Origin: Caballeronia sp. GAFFF1
GTDB lineage: Bacteria; Pseudomonadota; Gammaproteobacteria; Burkholderiales; Burkholderiaceae
Reading direction: 5' to 3'
DNA: 64,000 nucleotides
Assembly (NCBI RefSeq): GCF_023630705.1
Contig: NZ_JALQEM010000004.1
Span: 59,598 to 123,597, forward strand
Shown here: positions 16,794 to 26,508 of the stretch, one piece after another
Numbering within the stretch: the stretch's first letter is position 1
How the letters are laid out: the number at the start of each line of letters is the position of its first letter
Notes under the pieces: model-generated
Told to the model about the DNA's origin: nothing
Database searches by the model: none
Seen by the model: the letters and a program-made list of their open reading frames with translations, nothing else
Translations under genes and position numbers: made by a program

Positions 16794-17861
16794 ATGCGTT
16801 TCGACCTCGAGTTGCCCTCGCAGCCCAGCGCCTCGCATCGCGTCGCGGTGTTGCTGATCAATCTCGGCACGCCGGACGCGCCCACGCCGCGAGCGGTGCG
16901 CAAATATCTCGCGCAGTTCTTGAGCGATCCGCGCGTCGTCGAAATTCCCTCGTTCGTCTGGCAAATCATTCTGCGCGGCATCATCCTGCCGTTTCGCGGG
17001 CGGGCATCCGCCAAGAAATACGCGCAGGTGTGGATGCCCGAAGGCTCGCCGTTGCGCGTCTATACGGAACGGCAGGTCGAAGGCTTGCGGCGGCTTTTTG
17101 CGGCGAACGACTATCACGTCATCGTCGATTACGCGATGCGCTACGGTACGCCGGGCATCGGCGCCATGCTGAATCAGCTGAAGCTCGAAGGCGCCGATCG
17201 CATCCTGCTCGTGCCGATGTATCCGCAGTATTCGTCGTCGACCACGGCAACCGCTTTCGACGACGCCTTCACCGCGCTCAAGCGCGTGCGCAATCAGCCG
17301 GAGATCCGCACCATCCGTCATTACGCGGACCATCCCGCGTATATCGCGGCGCTCGCCGAGCAGGTGCGTGACTACTGGCGGCTGCACGGCCAGCCGGACT
17401 TCGCCTCGGGCGACAAGCTCGTGCTGAGTTTTCACGGCGTGCCCAAGCGGACCATGGACCTCGGCGACCCGTACCACGACCAATGCCAGTTGACCGGCTC
17501 GCTGCTCGCCTCCGCGCTGGGGCTCACGCCGGTGGAATGCCGCGTGACGTTCCAGTCGCGCTTCGGCCGCGCGGAGTGGCTTCAGCCGTACACCGCGCCG
17601 ACGCTCGCGGAACTGGGCGCGGGCGGTGTCGCGCGCGTGGACGTGTTCTGCCCCGGCTTCACGGCGGATTGCCTGGAGACCATCGAGGAAATTGGCATGG
17701 AAGTGCGAGACGAATTCCTGAAGGCGGGCGGCAAGGAGTTCCACCGCATTGCCTGCCTGAACGCGTCGCCGGCGTGGATCAAGGCGTTAGGCGAGATCGC
17801 GGCACAACATCTGCAAGGATGGCCTGTACAGGCCACGCAACCGGTGACGGTGGCGGCCTGA
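16794..17861 (+). CDS. hemH: Ferrochelatase
   Basis: Inserts Fe2+ into protoporphyrin IX, the last step of protoheme synthesis. The 355-residue protein starts [16 protein letters not shown] and carries [25 protein letters not shown] and [19 protein letters not shown]; the His in SFHGVP is the metal-handling residue of the family. The C-terminal segment [19 protein letters not shown] is also typical. It lies between hrcA and hslR on the same strand; the hslR start follows 25 bases after its stop, so the two are probably co-transcribed. Confidence 0.96.
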   Translation: MRFDLELPSQPSASHRVAVLLINLGTPDAPTPRAVRKYLAQFLSDPRVVEIPSFVWQIILRGIILPFRGRASAKKYAQVWMPEGSPLRVYTERQVEGLRRLFAANDYHVIVDYAMRYGTPGIGAMLNQLKLEGADRILLVPMYPQYSSSTTATAFDDAFTALKRVRNQPEIRTIRHYADHPAYIAALAEQVRDYWRLHGQPDFASGDKLVLSFHGVPKRTMDLGDPYHDQCQLTGSLLASALGLTPVECRVTFQSRFGRAEWLQPYTAPTLAELGAGGVARVDVFCPGFTADCLETIEEIGMEVRDEFLKAGGKEFHRIACLNASPAWIKALGEIAAQHLQGWPVQATQPVTVAA

Positions 17862-17886
17862 AACCGCTCATCGCACGAGAATCACC

Positions 17887-18294
17887 ATGAATTACAAGAT
17901 CACGACGGAACCGGGCGCGCGCCTGCGCATCGACAAATGGCTGTGGGCCGCGCGTTTCTTCAAGACGCGCTCGCTCGCGAGCGACGCAGTGGAGAAAGGC
18001 CACGTGAGGATCGGCGGCGCGAACGTGAAGCCGTCGAAGGACGTGCGCGTGGGCGATATTGTGGAAATCGATATCGAGCGGCTCGTCTGGCAGGTGCAGG
18101 TGCTCGGCCTGTGCGACGTGCGCGGGCCCGCTCCGGTAGCGCAGACGCTCTACGCGGAGACGGACGAAGGCCGCACCAGGCGGCTTGCGGAAGCGGAACG
18201 GCGCAAGACGTTTCGCGAGCCGGCCGCCGGCATGCAGGGCAGGCCGACGAAGCGCGACCGCCGCATCATCGACAGATTTTCAGGTTCGGATTGA
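17887..18294 (+). CDS. hslR: Ribosome-associated heat shock protein Hsp15 (S4 RNA-binding domain)
   Basis: Hsp15 binds free 50S subunits carrying a stalled nascent chain and helps recycle them. The 135-residue protein has the S4 domain RLRIDKWLWAARFFKTRSLAS-VEKGHVRIGGANVKPS-VRVGDIVEI in residues 11-60, followed by a basic tail rich in Arg and Lys. It follows hemH and precedes the grpE-dnaK-dnaJ group, which fits a heat-shock context. Its last 29 bases overlap the 3' end of a small convergent gene (18266-18427). Confidence 0.88.
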   Translation: MNYKITTEPGARLRIDKWLWAARFFKTRSLASDAVEKGHVRIGGANVKPSKDVRVGDIVEIDIERLVWQVQVLGLCDVRGPAPVAQTLYAETDEGRTRRLAEAERRKTFREPAAGMQGRPTKRDRRIIDRFSGSD

Positions 18295-18427
18295 AGAATT
18301 CTTCGACCGTCGCGTGAACGCCGCCGTACTCGGTGGTGCGGGCGGTCAGGGCGCCGGACATGCAGATGGTCGTAGTCCCCGCGACGAGCACCAGGGCGAC
18401 CACCGCGATGGCAAAGGTCAGTTTCAT
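18266..18427 (-). CDS. Small secreted or membrane-anchored protein, unknown function
   Basis: A 53-residue frame: MKLTFAIAVVALVLVAGTTT, then ICMSGALTARTTEYGGVHAT, then VEEFFNPNLKICR. The N-terminus is a basic residue followed by a hydrophobic stretch of about 14 residues, like a signal peptide or single membrane anchor. The ATG follows GGGGG with a four-base spacer, a good ribosome-binding site. It is convergent with hslR and overlaps its last 29 bases. I do not recognise the family. Coding potential is supported only by the start context and the signal-like N-terminus. Confidence 0.5.
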   Translation of the reverse strand: MKLTFAIAVVALVLVAGTTTICMSGALTARTTEYGGVHATVEEFFNPNLKICR

Positions 18428-18675
18428 GGTACCCCCGGGAAACGGGAACGGCGGCTGGACGACCGCGCGAGGATCAGGAAATTGGCGACGCGTAAGCGGT
18501 TTGAAGCAATCGTAGGATTAGGGTAAACGTGCGTCCTGCGGTGCTTGATCGAAGTGTAGGTGAGCCGCTGCATTCCCTCAATCTCAATTTACGCGATGCG
18601 GCGAAACGTCCGTTACCGCTTATTTCGCGCGCGCCGTGACTGGCACACTGACGTTCAATTTTGATCTGACAAACC

Positions 18676-18703
18676 CTTGAAAACTTTTCCGCTGCCCCAA
18701 TTT
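18676..18703 (+). promoter_or_regulatory. Sigma-32 (heat-shock) promoter of grpE
   Basis: CTTGAAA (18676-18682), a 12-base spacer, and CCCCAATTT (18695-18703) closely match the RpoH consensus (CTTGAAA and CCCCATNT). It lies 88 bases before the grpE start codon. The rest of the gap 18428-18790 holds no gene that I can support. Confidence 0.8.
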
Positions 18704-18790
18704 CGGCAGCTAGCGCGAGGAAGCGCGTCGGCCGCTCGATGGCCGGCGGCATTCCCGATCCATCCAATTACGGTAATGACACTCAGCGAC

Positions 18791-19393
18791 ATGGAAAACA
18801 CGCAAGAGAATTCAGCGAGCCAGAACCCCACGCCCGCCGACGAAAACGCGCGCCAGGCCGCCGACTCCAATCAGGCAGGCACACAGGCCGCTGCTTCCGA
18901 CGGCAACGCCGCGCCGGAAGCTGCCACGAACAGCACGAACGCCACCGAAGCCGCACTTGCCGAGGCGCAAGCCCGCGTGGCCGCGCTGCAGGAAGAATTC
19001 CTGCGCGCGAAGGCGGAAACGGAAAACGTACGCCGCCGCGGCCAGGAAGACGTCGCCAAGGCGCACAAGTTCGCCATCGAAAACTTCGCGGAAAATCTGC
19101 TGCCGGTGCTCGACAGCCTCGAAGCCGCGCTCGCGGATCAGTCCACAGATGTCGCCAAGGTGCGCGAAGGCGTCGAACTGACGCTGCGCCAGTTGACCGG
19201 CGCGCTCGAAAAGGGCCGCGTCGTCGCGCTGAATCCGGTCGGCGAGAAGTTCGACCCGCATCGTCATCAGGCCATCTCGATGGTGCCGGCGGATCAGGAG
19301 CCGAACACCATCGTTGCAGTGCTGCAGAAGGGCTACATCATCGCCGATCGCGTGCTGCGTCCGGCGCTCGTCACCGTCGCTGCGCCGAAGTAA
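18791..19393 (+). CDS. grpE: Nucleotide exchange factor GrpE
   Basis: GrpE releases ADP from DnaK and so drives the chaperone cycle. The 200-residue protein has a low-complexity Ala/Asn/Gln-rich N-terminal tail (about 1-60), a long helix [29 protein letters not shown], and the C-terminal beta domain with [18 protein letters not shown] and [19 protein letters not shown] chose MENTQEN at 18791 because it is the usual start in Burkholderia; an in-frame ATG 15 bases upstream is also possible. A sigma-32 promoter precedes it, and a thioredoxin-like gene and dnaK follow. Confidence 0.95.
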   Translation: MENTQENSASQNPTPADENARQAADSNQAGTQAAASDGNAAPEAATNSTNATEAALAEAQARVAALQEEFLRAKAETENVRRRGQEDVAKAHKFAIENFAENLLPVLDSLEAALADQSTDVAKVREGVELTLRQLTGALEKGRVVALNPVGEKFDPHRHQAISMVPADQEPNTIVAVLQKGYIIADRVLRPALVTVAAPK

Positions 19394-19412
19394 GCCCGCG
19401 AGGTTCGCGATC

Positions 19413-19808
19413 ATGGCCAACGTGCCCGTCGATTCGACCGCTTTTTCCGTCTTCGACATGCAGGAACTGGACGCCGCCGGCTTCGACGCCGGGCTGGCGT
19501 CGGCGGGCGACGAACTGGCCGTCGTGTTCTTCTGGGGCCTCGACTGCTTCAACTGCGAGATCGCGAAGAAAGCGATGCTCGCGCAGCCCGACGCCATTCG
19601 CGCGCTCGGGCTGAAGTGGTTTCACAGCAATGTGTACGAGCATCGCGAGCTGGGCCGCCGGTTCATGTTGCATGGCGTGCCCACTTGGTTCTTCTTTCAT
19701 CGCGGCAAGCGGCTCGGCCGCGCGACCGGCTGGCATGGTCTTGCGCAATTCGAGGCAGCGGTCGCGGCGGCGCGCGAGAAAATCCGCGCGGCGGCAGCAA
19801 AGGAATGA
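19413..19808 (+). CDS. Thioredoxin family protein in the grpE-dnaK interval
   Basis: A 131-residue cytoplasmic protein with a thioredoxin-like fold. FFWGLDCFNCEIAKKAM holds a CFNC redox motif (Cys45 and Cys48) instead of the usual CGPC. A cis-proline segment VPTWFFFHRGKRLGRATGW follows near residue 90, as in thioredoxins that act as reductases. It starts 19 bases after grpE and ends 180 bases before dnaK, so it is probably heat-shock co-expressed from the grpE promoter. The client proteins are not known; a role in keeping thiols reduced during stress is inferred. Confidence 0.85.
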   Translation: MANVPVDSTAFSVFDMQELDAAGFDAGLASAGDELAVVFFWGLDCFNCEIAKKAMLAQPDAIRALGLKWFHSNVYEHRELGRRFMLHGVPTWFFFHRGKRLGRATGWHGLAQFEAAVAAAREKIRAAAAKE

Positions 19809-19855
19809 CGCGAGCCGGAGCGCAAAAAAGTTATAGACCGCATTGCATTCAGGGT

Positions 19856-19883
19856 CTTGAAAACGAAACCGGCGCTCTTATCT
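19856..19883 (+). promoter_or_regulatory. Candidate sigma-32 promoter of dnaK
   Basis: CTTGAAA (19856-19862) is followed after 13 bases by TCTTATCT (19876-19883), a partial match to the RpoH -10 consensus CCCCATNT. It lies about 105 bases before the dnaK start. The -35 is perfect and the -10 is weak, so it may be a secondary promoter inside the grpE-dnaK run. Confidence 0.55.
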
Positions 19884-19988
19884 TGCGTACAGGTATGAAT
19901 TTTGGGCGTTCGGCCCGTTGAATCGGCCGCAAAAGCCGGCGTTCCCCGGCCGCAGCGCCAAAGCGATCAAAGCTAGGAGAGTATAAAA

Positions 19989-21941
19989 ATGGGCAAAATC
20001 ATCGGCATCGACCTCGGCACCACGAACTCGTGCGTGGCGCTGATGGAAGGCAATCAGGTCAAGGTCATCGAGAACTCGGAAGGCGCGCGCACCACGCCGT
20101 CGATCATCGCGTACATGGATGACAACGAGATTCTCGTCGGCGCGCCTGCCAAGCGCCAATCGGTCACGAATCCGCGCAACACGCTGTACGCAGTCAAGCG
20201 CCTGATCGGCCGCCGCTTCGAAGAGAAGGAAGTGCAGAAGGACATCGGCCTGATGCCCTACAAGATCGTCAAGGCCGACAACGGCGACGCATGGGTCGAA
20301 GCGCACGGCCAGAAGCTCGCGCCGCCGCAAATCTCTGCCGAAGTGCTGCGCAAGATGAAGAAGACCGCTGAAGACTATCTCGGCGAGCCGGTGACGGAAG
20401 CCGTCATCACGGTTCCGGCGTACTTCAACGACAGCCAGCGTCAGGCAACCAAGGACGCGGGCCGCATCGCCGGTCTGGAAGTCAAGCGCATCATCAATGA
20501 GCCGACGGCAGCCGCGCTCGCGTTCGGCCTCGACAAGGCTGAAAAGGGCGACCGCAAGATCGCCGTGTTCGACCTGGGCGGCGGCACGTTCGACATCTCG
20601 ATCATCGAAATCGCGGATGTGGACGGCGAAATGCAGTTCGAAGTGCTCTCGACGAACGGCGACACGTTCCTGGGCGGCGAAGACTTCGACCAGCGCATCA
20701 TCGATTACATCATCGGCGAGTTCAAGAAGGAGCAGGGCGTCGATCTGTCGAAGGACGTGCTCGCGCTGCAACGCCTGAAGGAAGCGGCTGAAAAGGCGAA
20801 GATCGAACTGTCGTCCACGGCGCAGACCGAAATCAACCTGCCGTACATCACGGCGGACGCTTCCGGTCCGAAGCACCTGAACCTGAAGATCACCCGCGCG
20901 AAGCTCGAAGCACTCGTGGAAGACCTGATCGAGCGCACGATGGAACCGTGCCGCATCGCGATCAAGGACGCGGGCGTGAAGGTCGGCGAAATCGACGACG
21001 TGATTCTCGTCGGCGGCATGACGCGCATGCCGAAGGTGCAGGAAAAGGTGAAGGAGTTCTTCGGCAAGGAACCGCGCCGTGACGTGAACCCGGACGAAGC
21101 CGTGGCCGTGGGCGCCGCGATTCAGGGTCAGGTTCTGTCGGGCGACCGCAAGGACGTGCTGCTGCTCGACGTGACTCCGCTCTCGCTCGGCATCGAGACG
21201 CTCGGCGGCGTGATGACGAAGATGATCAACAAGAACACGACCATCCCGACGAAGCACTCGCAAGTGTATTCGACGGCGGACGACAACCAGGGCGCCGTGA
21301 CGATCAAGGTGTTCCAGGGCGAGCGCGAGATGGCCGCGGGCAACAAGCTGCTCGGCGAGTTCAACCTCGAAGGCATTCCGCCCGCACCGCGCGGCGTGCC
21401 GCAGATCGAAGTGACCTTCGACATCGACGCGAACGGCATTCTGCACGTCGGCGCGAAGGACAAGGCGACCGGCAAGGAAAACAAGATCACCATCAAGGCG
21501 AACTCGGGTCTGACGGACGCTGAAATCGACAAGATGGTGAAGGACGCCGAAGCCAACGCCGAGGAAGATCACAAGCTGCGCGAACTGGCCGATGCCCGCA
21601 ATCAGGGCGACGCGCTGGTCCACAGCACGAAGAAGGCGGTTGCCGAGTACGGCGACAAGGTCGACGCTTCGGAGAAGGAAAAGATCGAAGCCGCGCTGAA
21701 GGACCTCGAAGAGGCGCTGAAGAACACGTCGAGCGACAAGGCGACGATCGAAGCGAAGATCGAGGCGCTCGCTACCGCGTCGCAGAAGCTCGGCGAAAAG
21801 ATGTACGCCGACATGCAGGCGCAGCAAGGCGCGGCGGGTGCGGCCGCCGGTGCGGCCGGCGCGGAAGCGGTATCGGCTGGCACGAGCCAGCAGCATGACG
21901 ATGTCGTCGACGCCGACTTCAAGGAAGTGAAGAAGGACTAA
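19989..21941 (+). CDS. dnaK: Molecular chaperone DnaK (Hsp70)
   Basis: ATP-dependent Hsp70 chaperone. The 650-residue protein starts [17 protein letters not shown] and has the other Hsp70 signatures: [12 protein letters not shown] near residue 200, and [13 protein letters not shown] near residue 340. The substrate-binding domain includes the [14 protein letters not shown] linker segment, and the helical lid ends in a Gly/Ala-rich tail with [14 protein letters not shown], the C-terminal form usual for proteobacterial DnaK. AGGAGA stands eight bases before the ATG. It is flanked by grpE-trx and dnaJ on the same strand. Confidence 0.98.
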   Translation: MGKIIGIDLGTTNSCVALMEGNQVKVIENSEGARTTPSIIAYMDDNEILVGAPAKRQSVTNPRNTLYAVKRLIGRRFEEKEVQKDIGLMPYKIVKADNGDAWVEAHGQKLAPPQISAEVLRKMKKTAEDYLGEPVTEAVITVPAYFNDSQRQATKDAGRIAGLEVKRIINEPTAAALAFGLDKAEKGDRKIAVFDLGGGTFDISIIEIADVDGEMQFEVLSTNGDTFLGGEDFDQRIIDYIIGEFKKEQGVDLSKDVLALQRLKEAAEKAKIELSSTAQTEINLPYITADASGPKHLNLKITRAKLEALVEDLIERTMEPCRIAIKDAGVKVGEIDDVILVGGMTRMPKVQEKVKEFFGKEPRRDVNPDEAVAVGAAIQGQVLSGDRKDVLLLDVTPLSLGIETLGGVMTKMINKNTTIPTKHSQVYSTADDNQGAVTIKVFQGEREMAAGNKLLGEFNLEGIPPAPRGVPQIEVTFDIDANGILHVGAKDKATGKENKITIKANSGLTDAEIDKMVKDAEANAEEDHKLRELADARNQGDALVHSTKKAVAEYGDKVDASEKEKIEAALKDLEEALKNTSSDKATIEAKIEALATASQKLGEKMYADMQAQQGAAGAAAGAAGAEAVSAGTSQQHDDVVDADFKEVKKD

Positions 21942-21977
21942 GCCGCAGAGCGCGTGGATGGCAACGTTCACGCGCTC

Positions 21978-22015
21978 GCGGTCTTTTCGCGGGCAGTTTC
22001 GCGCGAGAAGACCGC
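21978..22015 (+). other. Imperfect hairpin between dnaK and dnaJ
   Basis: GCGGTCTT (21978-21985) and AAGACCGC (22008-22015) pair perfectly, and inner CGCG segments extend the stem. No T-run follows. It lies in the 266-base dnaK-dnaJ gap, which holds no gene that I can support; the hairpin may be a partial terminator or an mRNA stability element that sets the DnaK:DnaJ ratio. Confidence 0.4.
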
Positions 22016-22207
22016 GGCAGGACGCGTTGAGCGTCTGACGTGAAACGCGCCTGGCGAGCCGAACGGCTCGACCGGGCACTATGTTTTTTTGGGGCGTCTT
22101 GCTGAGAGCCGGTTTTCGGCGAGGCGTCAGAGGTTACGCGCGGGCCGTTTGGTCCGGAGCATTCGAGAGGAACCGTCGCGGTCACTCCGCGGCGGCATGG
22201 AACCGAC

Positions 22208-23344
22208 ATGGCGAAACGGGATTACTACGACGTTCTGGGCGTTGCGAAGAACGCGAGCGACGACGAGATCAAGAAGGCGTATCGCAAGCTCGCGATGAAG
22301 TATCACCCTGACCGCAACCCGGACAACAAGAAGGCGGAAGAGAACTTCAAGGAGGCGAAGGAAGCCTACGAGATGCTCTCCGACCAGCAAAAGCGCGCCG
22401 CGTACGATCAATACGGTCACGCGGGCGTCGATCCGAACATGGCGGGCGCGGGCGCGCAAGGTTTCGGCGGCTTTGCCGATGCGTTCGGCGATATCTTCGG
22501 CGACATCTTCGGGCAGGCCGCGGGCGGCGCGGCGCGCGGCGGTCGCGGCGGTCCGCAGGTGTATCGCGGCGCGGACTTGCGCTACAGCATGGAGATCACG
22601 CTGGAGCAGGCCGCGCACGGTTACGACACGCAAATCCGCGTGCCGAGCTGGGTCAACTGCAATGTCTGCCACGGCTCGGGCGCGAAGCCCGGCACGAAGC
22701 CGGAAACCTGCCCGACGTGTCACGGCCAGGGCCAGGTTCGGATGTCGCAAGGCTTCTTCAGCATCCAGCAGACGTGTCCGAAGTGTCACGGCAGCGGCAC
22801 CTACGTTCCCGACCCGTGCGGCAACTGCCACGGCGCGGGCAAGGTGAAGGAAACGAAGACGCTGGAAGTGAAGATCCCGGCGGGCATCGACGACGGCATG
22901 CGCATCCGTTCGGCGGGCAACGGCGAGCCGGGCATCAACGGCGGGCCGAGCGGCGACTTGTACGTGGAAATCCACATCAAGCAGCACTCGGTGTTCGAGC
23001 GCGACGGCGACGACCTGCACTGCCAGATGCCGATTCCGTTCACCACGGCGGCGCTCGGCGGCGAGATCGAAGTGCCGACGCTGGCGGGACGCGCGAGCTT
23101 CACCGTGCCCGAAGGCACGCAGTCGGGCAAGACGTTCCGACTGCGCGGCAAGGGCATCAAGGGCTTGCGTTCGAGCATTGCGGGCGATCTCTACGTGCAC
23201 GTGCAGGTGGAAACGCCGGTCAAGCTCACCGAGCAGCAGCGCGATCTGCTGAAGCAGTTCGAGAAGTCACTGACGGAAGGCGGGGCGCGGCATAGCCCGC
23301 AGAGCAAAAGCTGGTTCGACCGCGTGAAGAGCTTCTTCGACTGA
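22208..23344 (+). CDS. dnaJ: Chaperone protein DnaJ (Hsp40)
   Basis: Co-chaperone that stimulates the DnaK ATPase and delivers substrates. The 378-residue protein has a J domain (residues 1-70) with HPD at 33-35, a Gly/Phe-rich linker ([15 protein letters not shown]), four zinc-finger repeats CxxCxGxG ([32 protein letters not shown]), and the C-terminal substrate-binding domains. It is a complete type I DnaJ. It follows dnaK by 266 bases, with a hairpin in the gap. Confidence 0.97.
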   Translation: MAKRDYYDVLGVAKNASDDEIKKAYRKLAMKYHPDRNPDNKKAEENFKEAKEAYEMLSDQQKRAAYDQYGHAGVDPNMAGAGAQGFGGFADAFGDIFGDIFGQAAGGAARGGRGGPQVYRGADLRYSMEITLEQAAHGYDTQIRVPSWVNCNVCHGSGAKPGTKPETCPTCHGQGQVRMSQGFFSIQQTCPKCHGSGTYVPDPCGNCHGAGKVKETKTLEVKIPAGIDDGMRIRSAGNGEPGINGGPSGDLYVEIHIKQHSVFERDGDDLHCQMPIPFTTAALGGEIEVPTLAGRASFTVPEGTQSGKTFRLRGKGIKGLRSSIAGDLYVHVQVETPVKLTEQQRDLLKQFEKSLTEGGARHSPQSKSWFDRVKSFFD

Positions 23345-23393
23345 TGCAGTCGATGGTGCAGGCAGGGCAGTGGCGCACGATACGAGCATTGCC

Positions 23394-25193
23394 ATGAAGA
23401 TCAAAGCACGCAGCGCGGTGTTCGCGCTGCTCGACGATTGCGACGCGACCGCCGAAAGGCGGTCGAGTCGTTTGTACGCGGACTTTTCGCACGAGCATGT
23501 GTGCGAGGATGGGCGCGAACTCGATGCTGCTTGCGCCGCCATCGAACGCGATCTGACAAGCGGACTGCACGCAGTCGTCGTCGCGGATTACGAGTTCGGG
23601 CGCAACCTTCAGTTCGGCAGCATCGGACGCGGCGGCGACCACGCGCTGCGTGTGCTCATGTTCCGCTCGTGCGCGCCGCTTTCACGCGACGAGGCGAGCG
23701 AATGGCTCGCGTCGCAGGATGCCGGAAGCGCCGAGCCGTCGGTGGCGGGCGTCGGCGGCATCGAGCCGAGCATCACGCGCGACGCATTCGATCGTGCGAT
23801 TGCTGCCATCAAGCACGCGCTGGAAGAAGGAGAGTCGTATCAGGTCAACTACACGTTCCGGCTGAACTTCGATGTGTTCGGCTCGCCGCTCGCGCTGTAT
23901 CGACGGCTGCGAGAGCGGCAGCCAGTCAGGTACGGCGCTTTGATCGCGATGCCGGACGGGCGCGCGGTCGTGTCATGTTCGCCGGAACTGTTTGTCGAGA
24001 AGCATGGCGACGTGCTGCGCGCGAAGCCGATGAAAGGCACCGCGCCGCGCGACTCGGACCCCGCCGCCTTGCGCTGCGATCCGAAGAATCGCGCGGAGAA
24101 CGTGATGATCGTCGACTTGCTGCGCAACGACATCTCGCGTGTCGCGGCGACGGGTTCCGTGCATGTGCCGGCGCTTTTCACCGTGGAGCCGTATGCGTCC
24201 GTGTGGCAGATGACCTCGACGGTCGAGGCGCGCGTGTCGCCCGGCACGTCGTTCGCGGCAATCGTGCGGGCGCTCTTTCCGTGCGGATCGATTACCGGCG
24301 CGCCGAAGTACCGCACGATGCAACTCATCGATCAGATCGAAAGCACGCCGCGCGGGCTTTATACCGGCGCGATCGGCTGGCTCGACAGCACCGGCGACTT
24401 CTGCCTCTCCGTCGCCATTCGCACGCTGGTGATCGATGCGGCGCAGAACGGCGGCGTGCTCGGCATCGGCGCGGGCATCGTGCTGGACAGCAGCGCCGAG
24501 AACGAGTACGAGGAGTGTCTTCTCAAAGCGCGGTTTCTGACCGGCGCGGACCCCGGTTTCGAGCTCTTCGAGACGACGTACGCCATGCGGGACGAAGGCG
24601 TGCGTCACTACTCGCGTCACGTTGCGCGACTCGAAGCGAGCGCAGCCTATTTGGGCTTCCCCTTCGACAAGCGCACTCTGGATGCCCAAGTCGCGCAGCA
24701 ATGCGCGAGCTTCGAAGCGGGCAAGCCTTATCGATTGCGAGTTGCGCTCGACAAGGGCGGACGCCTTACGCTGACGAGTGCGCCGCTCGCGCCGTTGTCG
24801 TCGAATACGGTGGATGTGCTTCTCGCCGCGGACCGAGGCTTCGCGCCTCAATCATCCGGCGATGTATTGCTTCGCCACAAAACGACGCGCCGCGCCGACT
24901 ACGACCACGCATGGAAAGCCGCCGAAGCCGAAGGCGCGTTCGACATGCTGTTCACGAACGAGCGCGGCGAGTTGAACGAAGGCGGCCGTTCGACCGTGTT
25001 CCTGAAGCTGGACGGAAAGTGGTGGACGCCGCCCTTAAGCGCAGGCGTGCTGCCGGGCGTCATGCGGGCGGTGCTGATGGAAGAGCTCGGCGCGTCGGAA
25101 CGCACGCTGACCGTGCGAGACGTCGACCGCGCCGAAGGCTTGCTTCTCAGCAATGCGCTCCGCGGCGCGGTCAAGGCGCAGCTCAAACGCTAA
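23394..25193 (+). CDS. pabB: Fused aminodeoxychorismate synthase component I (PabB) and aminodeoxychorismate lyase (PabC)
   Basis: The fusion makes p-aminobenzoate for folate. The first about 360 residues form the chorismate-binding domain: EGESYQVNYTFR, CSPELFVEK, KGTAPRD, NRAENVMIVDLLRNDISRV, and the CGSITGAPKYRTMQLI signature. The last about 220 residues form a class IV PLP-dependent lyase domain with FELFETTYAMRDEG, the HKTTRRADYD segment (putative PLP lysine) and NERGELNEGGRSTVFL. ATG at 23394 is preferred; a GTG at 23370 is also possible. The glutaminase PabA is not nearby. Chorismate here comes from the pathway that aroG opens. Confidence 0.9.
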   Translation: MKIKARSAVFALLDDCDATAERRSSRLYADFSHEHVCEDGRELDAACAAIERDLTSGLHAVVVADYEFGRNLQFGSIGRGGDHALRVLMFRSCAPLSRDEASEWLASQDAGSAEPSVAGVGGIEPSITRDAFDRAIAAIKHALEEGESYQVNYTFRLNFDVFGSPLALYRRLRERQPVRYGALIAMPDGRAVVSCSPELFVEKHGDVLRAKPMKGTAPRDSDPAALRCDPKNRAENVMIVDLLRNDISRVAATGSVHVPALFTVEPYASVWQMTSTVEARVSPGTSFAAIVRALFPCGSITGAPKYRTMQLIDQIESTPRGLYTGAIGWLDSTGDFCLSVAIRTLVIDAAQNGGVLGIGAGIVLDSSAENEYEECLLKARFLTGADPGFELFETTYAMRDEGVRHYSRHVARLEASAAYLGFPFDKRTLDAQVAQQCASFEAGKPYRLRVALDKGGRLTLTSAPLAPLSSNTVDVLLAADRGFAPQSSGDVLLRHKTTRRADYDHAWKAAEAEGAFDMLFTNERGELNEGGRSTVFLKLDGKWWTPPLSAGVLPGVMRAVLMEELGASERTLTVRDVDRAEGLLLSNALRGAVKAQLKR

Positions 25194-25199
25194 AGCGGA

Positions 25200-26348
25200 T
25201 CACCACTCGGCGACGCTGCCATCCGCGTGACGCCACACCGGATTGCGCCAGCGGTGCCCGACCTTCGCCATCTCGCGCACCTTCTCCTCGTTGACTTCGA
25301 TGCCGAGTCCCGGCCCTTGCGGAATCGACACCATGCCGTCGTCGTACTTGAAGACCTCGGGATTCCTGATGTAGTCGAGCAGATCGTTGCCCGTGTTGTA
25401 GTGAATGCCGAGACTCTGTTCCTGGATGAACGCGTTGTAGCTCACGGCATCGATTTGCAGGCAGGTCGCGAGCGCAATCGGTCCGAGCGGGCAATGCAGC
25501 GCGAGCGCGACATCGTAGGCTTCCGCCATCGACGCGATCTTGCGGCATTCCGTCAGCCCGCCCGCGTGCGACGCGTCGGGCTGGATGATATCGACATAGC
25601 CGCCCGCGAGAATGTGCTTGAAGTCCCAGCGCGAATACAGCCGCTCGCCGAGCGCAATGGGCGTGCTCGTCTGATTGACGATATCGCGCAGCGCCTCGAC
25701 GTTCTCGGAGAGCACCGGCTCCTCGATGAACATCAGCTTGAACGGATCGAGTTCTCTCGCCAGCACCTTGGCCATCGGCTTGTGCACGCGGCCATGAAAG
25801 TCCACGCCGATGCCCACGTTCGGGCCGACCGCCTCGCGCACCGCGCGCACGTTGTCGATCACGCCTTGCACCTTGTCGAACGTGTCGATCATCTGCAATT
25901 CTTCGGAGCCGTTCATCTTCACGGCCTTGAAGCCACGCTCGACGACGGCGCGCGCGTTGTTCGCGACATCGCTCGGACGATCGCCGCCGATCCACGAATA
26001 CACCTTGATCTTGTCGCGCACCTGGCCGCCGAGCAGCGCGTGGATCGGCACGCCGTGATGCTTGCCGAGAATGTCCCACAGCGCCTGATCGACGCCCGCA
26101 ATCGCGCTCATGCCGATCGGGCCGCCGCGATAGAAGCCCGCGCGATACATCACTTGCCACAAGTCTTCGATATGGCGCGGGTCTTTGCCGATCAGATAGT
26201 CCGCGAGTTCGTCCACGGCGGCGGCCACCGTGTGCGCGCGGCCTTCAACGACGGGCTCGCCCCAGCCGGTAATGCCTTCGTCGGTTTCGATCTTGAGGAA
26301 GCACCAGCGCGGCGGAACGATAAAGGTTTCGAGTTTCGTGATTTTCAT
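25200..26348 (-). CDS. dgoD: D-galactonate dehydratase
   Basis: Enolase-superfamily enzyme that dehydrates D-galactonate to 2-keto-3-deoxy-galactonate in the De Ley-Doudoroff pathway. The 382-residue protein has the same length as E. coli DgoD and shares long stretches with it: [78 protein letters not shown] and a C-terminal DGSVAEW. The metal ligands and catalytic His are in the DFHGR, EEPV, GER and HCPLGP segments. A start at 26375 is open but 26348 gives the family N-terminus MKITKLE. It is divergent from its probable regulator; the kinase and aldolase genes of the pathway are not here. Confidence 0.93.
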   Translation of the reverse strand: MKITKLETFIVPPRWCFLKIETDEGITGWGEPVVEGRAHTVAAAVDELADYLIGKDPRHIEDLWQVMYRAGFYRGGPIGMSAIAGVDQALWDILGKHHGVPIHALLGGQVRDKIKVYSWIGGDRPSDVANNARAVVERGFKAVKMNGSEELQMIDTFDKVQGVIDNVRAVREAVGPNVGIGVDFHGRVHKPMAKVLARELDPFKLMFIEEPVLSENVEALRDIVNQTSTPIALGERLYSRWDFKHILAGGYVDIIQPDASHAGGLTECRKIASMAEAYDVALALHCPLGPIALATCLQIDAVSYNAFIQEQSLGIHYNTGNDLLDYIRNPEVFKYDDGMVSIPQGPGLGIEVNEEKVREMAKVGHRWRNPVWRHADGSVAEW

Positions 26349-26406
26349 GTGAGCGTCTCCTGCAAGGGTCTCCATAGTAGCAAAAAGCAGCGTGTCTGGT
26401 CGTATT

Positions 26407-26418
26407 AATAGTACTATT
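26407..26418. promoter_or_regulatory. Palindromic operator candidate between dgoD and its regulator gene
   Basis: AATAGTACTATT is a perfect 12-base palindrome in the divergent promoter region. Its core TAGTACTA fits the T-N-G-T ... A-C-N-A half-site pattern of FadR-subfamily GntR regulators, so it is the natural operator candidate for the adjacent regulator. The assignment is inferred. Confidence 0.55.
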
Positions 26419-26508
26419 GGCGGCAGACGCGCTTGGGGCGTCGAAGGCGTTCGAGCATAATCACGCCCGAATCAACGAGACGAAGAGGAGTGGATCATTC
26501 ACCGCGAT

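Noticed and set aside
19878..22079. A 733-codon minus-strand frame opposite dnaK
   Set aside because: Antisense frames opposite dnaK are a well-known source of false genes. No ribosome-binding site or homology is seen.
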